Positions 59,601-64,000 of a DNA stretch of 64,000 nucleotides are shown in pieces (position 1 is the first letter of the stretch; the number at the start of each line of letters is the position of its first letter). The stretch covers positions 47,059,777-47,123,776 of the forward strand of contig OX439050.1 in the NCBI GenBank assembly GCA_949317995.1. Direction: 5' to 3'. A program made the position numbers and the translations under genes. The notes beneath the pieces were generated by a model. It searched no databases. It was not told the origin of the DNA and saw only the letters and a list, made by a program, of their open reading frames with translations. Source of the DNA: Acholoe squamosa (Eukaryota; Annelida; Polychaeta; Phyllodocida; Polynoidae).

Positions 59601-62600
59601 AGAACTCAAGTGGGTAGAATCTCACCATTATGCAGGACAGAGAACTGATGAAATGATTTTCAAACATATCTGACTGATCTTAAAATGCCAGTGAGAAAAT
59701 TAAAATAGCTGTCAGACATATCTAATAGTCCTGTAACACCTATTACTTAGGGTGCATACATCCTGGGAATGTTTTCTGTCAGTAAAAGTCCTCAGCACAT
59801 ATCTTGCACATCACCATATTGTCTGTTTTACATAATCTATGTTGACTCATATCTATTTGACAGATGGCACATGAGGAGTACACTCATAATGGACCTGACT
59901 GAATTGATCTTTCTGGATGATTAGATTTCACATACAGAAAAGAAAAACTGTAAGATTGATGCTATATTCTCTTTACCTTTTGTAGGCACTCTGAAGTCAC
60001 GCGTCACTGACTTTAAAACAGCAGTCATGGGGAGAGAGTGAGAAATTTGTACTACCCTTATGACATGCTACCTACGATGAGCTAATGGATTTCTATTCTC
60101 ATTCAGTGAATAACATCGATACCAGGGTGGGCAGCAGTTAATTTTAAAGGTCTTGAACGAGTGTTGAAGCGATTTATATCGCAGGAAACTCAGAAAGGTT
60201 CATACCAACGAGGGGTGAAGCGATTTCAATTGCACATAACTCTGACAAGTGTTTAAACTAGGAGGCGTGTATTTGATGGATTAAGGAAATCAGTTAAGCA
60301 CGGCATAGCCGTGGTGATTTATTTTGTCATGGTTAATGATAATGCTTAAAGTGTCAATCAATGTAGCAGGTCACCCATAAAGGGTTAATTGTGCATCAAT
60401 GCATCATGCCATCCCTAAAGGGTTAAGTGTGCATCAATGCATCATGCCATCCCTAAAGGGTTAAGTGTGCGTCAATGCATCATGCTATCCCTAAAGGGTT
60501 AAGTGTGCATCAATGCATCATGCCATCCCTAAAGGGTTAATTGTGCATCAATGCATCATGCTATCCCTAAAGGGTTAAGTGTGCATCAATACATCATCGC
60601 ATCCATAAAGGGTTAAGTGTGCATCAATACATCATCGCATCCATAAAGGGTTAAGTGTGCATCAATGCATCATGCAATCTACAAAGGGTTAAGTGTGCAT
60701 CAATACATCCATAAAGGGTTAAGTGTGCATCGATGCATCATGCCATCCCTAAAGGGTTAAGTGTGCATCAATGCATCATGCCATCCCTAAAGGGTTAAGT
60801 GTAAATCAATGTATCATGCCATCCCTAAAGGGTTAAGTGTGCATCAATGCATCATCGCATCCATGAAGGGTTAAATGTGCATCAATGCATCATGCAATCT
60901 ATAAAGGGTTAAGTGTGCACCAATGCATCATGCCATCCATAAAGGTTTAAGTGTGCATCAATGCATCATGCCATTCATAAAGGGTTAAGTGTAAATCGAT
61001 GCATCATGTCATCCATAAAGGTTTAAGTGTGCATCAATGCATCATGCAATCTATTAAGGGTTAAGTGTTCATCAATGCATCATGCTATCCCTAAAGGGTG
61101 AAGTGTGCATCAATGCATCATGCAATCTATAAAGGGTTAAGTGTGCATCAATGCATCATGCTATCCCTAAGGGGTTAAGTGTGCATCAATGCATCATGTT
61201 ATCCCTAAAGGGTTAAGTGTGCATCAATGCATTATGTCATCTATAAAGGGTTAAGTGTGCATCAATGCATCATGGTATCCATAAAGGTCTAAGTGTGCAC
61301 CAATGCATCATGTCATCCATAAAGATTTAAATGGGCATCAATGCATCATGCCATCCATAAAGGTTTAAATGTGCATCAATGCATCATGCCATCCATAAAG
61401 GGTTAACTGTGCTTTTTTAAAGATGCTTCAATGAAGAGCTGGCGAGACATCATGACTTGCATCATGACCCCCTTAAATAGCTAATTGAGGCACTGCGCAA
61501 TGTATCATGATGCACCAATGCAGTGGTAATGATTCTACTCACCAGCACTGTTTTAGTGCATCACTGCACAGCCTAGAAGCTATAATCATCTACTTGTCAG
61601 TGAGTTTGGAGTGTTTGGGAGGGATTGTTATGGTGTATAGGGACTGCACAGCCTAGAGGCTATAATCATCTACTGTAAATCCCCGGTCATAAGCCGGATT
61701 TTTTTTTCTATTTTGGGCCCAAACCGGCTTCTAAATTTTTCCCAAAGTCCCCCCCCGGCTTATGACCGGGTTTTTTTTTATTATAGAATAAAGAGAAAAT
61801 GGGAAAAATTTGACACCAAAACCGGCTTATAGGATTTCCCTGAACTCACCCCCCGGCTTATGACCGGGGCCGGCTTATGACCGGGGATTTACGGTACTTG
61901 TCAGTGAGTTTGGAGTGTTTGGGAGGGATTGTTATGGTGTATAGGGACTGCACAGCCTAAAGGCTATAATCATCTACCTGTCCACAAGTTTGGAGTGTTT
62001 GTGACAGATTGCTATGGTGTATAGGGACTGCAAAGCCTAGAGGCTATAATCATCTACCTGTCCACAAGTTTGGAGTGTGCCTAGGGAAAGCCAGGGGTAA
62101 GAAGGGCAGTACCAGTTGTCTCAGTCAGATCTAATCCACGGGCATAAAGTAGTAAGGCCAGAAAACTGCCTATGCTAAAGTCTATGGGTTCTGTGTGCTG
62201 GCCCCAGATATAAGTACCTATTAAGTTACTGCCCATGCCTAGGATTTCAGTAGATGAGCTATTGGTCAAAATTTCAACCCCTGGCTATAGATGTAAATGA
62301 TTTATTTTCATACATGAAAATAAATCAATAATAACTGAGGCCTGAAAAGGAATCATAAAATTTACCAAACCTTCACCAAGAGGTTAAATCCCCAACAACA
62401 AGAAAATAACAACAACAACAAGATGCTGGACATCATAGGATCGTAATTAAAGATGTTATGAAAAGGGATTAACCTTGTCTATTGTGTGATATAGAAAACT
62501 CTAAAATCTAAACATTTTGAAAATTATTTCCAAGTGCCTACCTTTTGTGGCCAATGATCAGCATCAGTAAGCCTTGTTTTGAAGCTATTTCGCAACTGCT

Positions 62601-62705
62601 CGATTTGACTCTGATGTGCGGTGATGATCATTTCACGTTCAGTTTTTAGTGCCTCACAATCACCACGCACCCTTTTGAGTTCCTCTTCAAGTTCAGCTGT
62701 TTGGT
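56631..62705 (-). CDS. coiled-coil protein, C-terminal seven exons (5' part outside window)
   Basis: Exons 62542-62705, 58921-59007, 58671-58748, 58175-58340, 57787-57920, 57349-57457 and 56631-56941 connect in phase with GT-AG introns and end at a TGA, giving about 349 residues. Six exons encode almost continuous Glu/Lys/Leu heptads typical of a long coiled coil. The last exon is a Ser/Gly- and Lys/Arg-rich tail ending S-R-R-R-I-A-E-A-V-G-R-T, which looks conserved. Such proteins are often centrosomal or ciliary, but I cannot name the family. The first window exon starts mid-codon behind TTATTATACAG, so more exons lie to the right. Confidence 0.82.
57554..57755. mobile_element. CCGTAATC-family MITE, 202 bp
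   Basis: Ends CCATAATCTCCCGC and GCGGGAGATTACGG, TA on both sides, and TATAAGACGC motifs facing inward. It is located in an intron of the coiled-coil gene. Confidence 0.8.
59008..60354 (-). other. intron of the coiled-coil gene
   Basis: No exon with acceptor, donor and matching phase was found; the phases at 62542 and 59007 already agree. AT-rich, with no recognisable repeat up to the satellite. Confidence 0.55.
60355..61412. repeat. 38-bp satellite array, about 27 units
   Basis: Tandem units of the form AAAGGGTTAAGTGTGCATCA followed by ATGCATCATGCCATCC, with variant CATCGCATCC and CAATCTATA types interspersed. The ATGCAT and GATGCAT palindromes recur in each unit. No spacers differ in a CRISPR-like way. 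Confidence 0.93.
61562..62079. repeat. 80-bp tandem repeat, four units, one split by a MITE
   Basis: Units start near GGACTGCACAGCCTAGAGGC at about 61565, 61641, 61945 and 62025. The second unit is broken by the element at 61673-61894. Confidence 0.88.
61673..61894. mobile_element. CCGTAAATCC MITE, 222 bp, with readable empty site
   Basis: Ends are CTGTAAATCCCCGGTC and GACCGGGGATTTACGG; inner ATAAGCCGG motifs face each other. The first tandem unit shows the unbroken site (CATCTACTTGTC). The second reads CATCTA, element, TACTTGTC, so TA was duplicated. This supports a Tc1/mariner-type transposase as mobiliser. Confidence 0.88.
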
Positions 62706-63671
62706 CTGTATAATAACCATCAATTTAGATACCATGATATTATGGGGAAGACAGTGAATATGTTTTACTTCCTTACATCAAGAGTGATACAATGTTTAAG
62801 TATTCTCATATTTTCAAAAAAAGATCCTGGGGAGGACTTACTTTTGGGAGAATGCTACTTAGATTTCAAAGCTTCCAAGGGATTCTGATTTCCTCATGTA
62901 GAGGCGCCACAGTATTTCAAGACTGAAAAACCTCTTTTAGAAGGCAACTAGAGGCCAACATGGCTTTAAGCATTTTCTCTATGTGGGAACATGGCCTGGA
63001 AGGTTATCTCGTCAAGTATTATAGTTTGGCCAGGTTTCTATGGTCTCTCAAATACAAAGTTGTGTAATCACAATAAAATATCATATCATTAGTATCATGA
63101 CTTGGCTTACATAATGAATTACCATATTCAATCGTATTAGTGCACAGCATGGTTAAAAAAATGTTTTCTCTATGACTTGAAGTTAATTTAATTACATATC
63201 CTGCTCAGACATCTGCAAATGTTAATGTGATTCAATAGGGATATATCTGTGTATTGTGCATACTTTGCTAGGCCCATGTGTGAGAGCCTACATACAACCA
63301 TGACATCAGTGTATATTGCTGCCCTCCCCTCTCCTCTTTACACATTGCTACATTCACTGACATTTGTACACACCAGGGTGTGTGTTTATGTATCAGAAGA
63401 AGATGGGGGTTGGGGCTGAATCAAACATGTGCACTAATTAGCTTGAACATGGTATGGGCAAAATACCCCAGAGTAACATGTTTATTGATCACTGGTTGTG
63501 GTATAAATAATAGATGTAATGTCATCTTATTTTTTCCCCAACAGTGCAAATTTATGAGGAAAGTGATATAGAAGTATGGAGTATGTTATCAATATGCACA
63601 GTGCTTATTTTCTTTTTAAAAATGATGCACATTCCACATAGACCTGTTGTAAATGTTTATAGTCCATGTCA

Positions 63672-63751
<80 letters not shown>

Positions 63752-64000
63752 GCATTAATGTTTTATGGGACATCAAATGTATAATCATATATATGTTGTC
63801 TCAAAATGTATTTCAATTGTGCTGAAAATTATCTATGTGAGTTCTGTGCACACTGTTTTATATAGATATTGTCTAGTGGGATAAATTCAAATTCAATTCA
63901 AATGGAGTAGGTGTCAAATTTTTAATGTATGTGTCATCAAAATGCACCAGTTCTCTTATGTTGTTTAAAATAGTCTATTGTTTTACCTCAGTTGTTGATG
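62706..64000 (-). other. intron of the coiled-coil gene up to the window edge
   Basis: No exon was recognised. It contains a (TA)n array at 63675-63747. Confidence 0.5.
63675..63747. repeat. (TA)n microsatellite
   Basis: About 36 TA units without interruption. Confidence 0.95.

Noticed and set aside
60355-61412. CRISPR-like array
   Set aside because: Units are contiguous with no unique spacers, the sequence is eukaryotic, and variants are scattered through the whole unit; it is a satellite.

Overview
The window is animal nuclear DNA. It has multi-exon genes with GT-AG introns, long AT-rich introns, dense non-autonomous transposons, (TA)n arrays and minisatellites. Three intron-bearing genes could be rebuilt by translating exons and checking splice phases: a centrin-like EF-hand gene, a FAAP20-like gene of the Fanconi anaemia pathway, and a complete 392-residue alanine-glyoxylate aminotransferase (AGXT). 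A fourth gene, a coiled-coil protein, runs off the right edge, and one first exon near 1.7 kb belongs to a leftward gene that leaves the window. Repeat style (poly-C inverted repeats, AGGTCA-rich repeats, TATAAGRCGCACC-type MITEs) suggests a marine invertebrate such as a mollusc, annelid or lancelet. I cannot settle the species.

Layout: 1-2.2 kb, first exon of a leftward gene and a head-to-head promoter. 2.2-23.3 kb, centrin-like gene (+); its first intron is filled by a 17,904-bp Ty3/gypsy element (3185-21088, minus strand) with identical LTRs and a CACC target duplication. 24.4-42.8 kb, FAAP20-like gene (-), whose last two exons (UBZ4 zinc finger) have two extra downstream copies. Between those copies lies a second Ty3/gypsy element (25342-35397, minus strand), also with identical LTRs. 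42.8-43.3 kb, short divergent promoter shared by FAAP20-like and AGXT. 43.3-54.0 kb, AGXT (+), whose large first intron is packed with repeats. 56.6-62.7 kb, C-terminal part of a coiled-coil gene (-), with a 38-bp satellite in an intron.

The two retroelements are the most novel content. The first looks like a complex env-bearing retrovirus: gag and pol share one frame separated by a single UAG, and env lacks an initiator and starts behind a splice acceptor. It also has at least two further spliced-type reading frames, one of them a 212-codon Cys-rich frame with no ATG at all. The second uses a textbook G GGA AAC slippery heptamer immediately before the gag stop. Downstream of pol it carries a two-zinc-finger ORF joined in frame across one UAG to a charged coiled-coil ORF. 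All main frames are open, which together with the identical LTRs indicates very recent insertion.

Other structure includes a MITE whose TA target site can be read directly from an empty copy of a tandem repeat, a three-level nested transposon at 40.5-42.6 kb, and a compact T-shaped double-hairpin at 21.27 kb.
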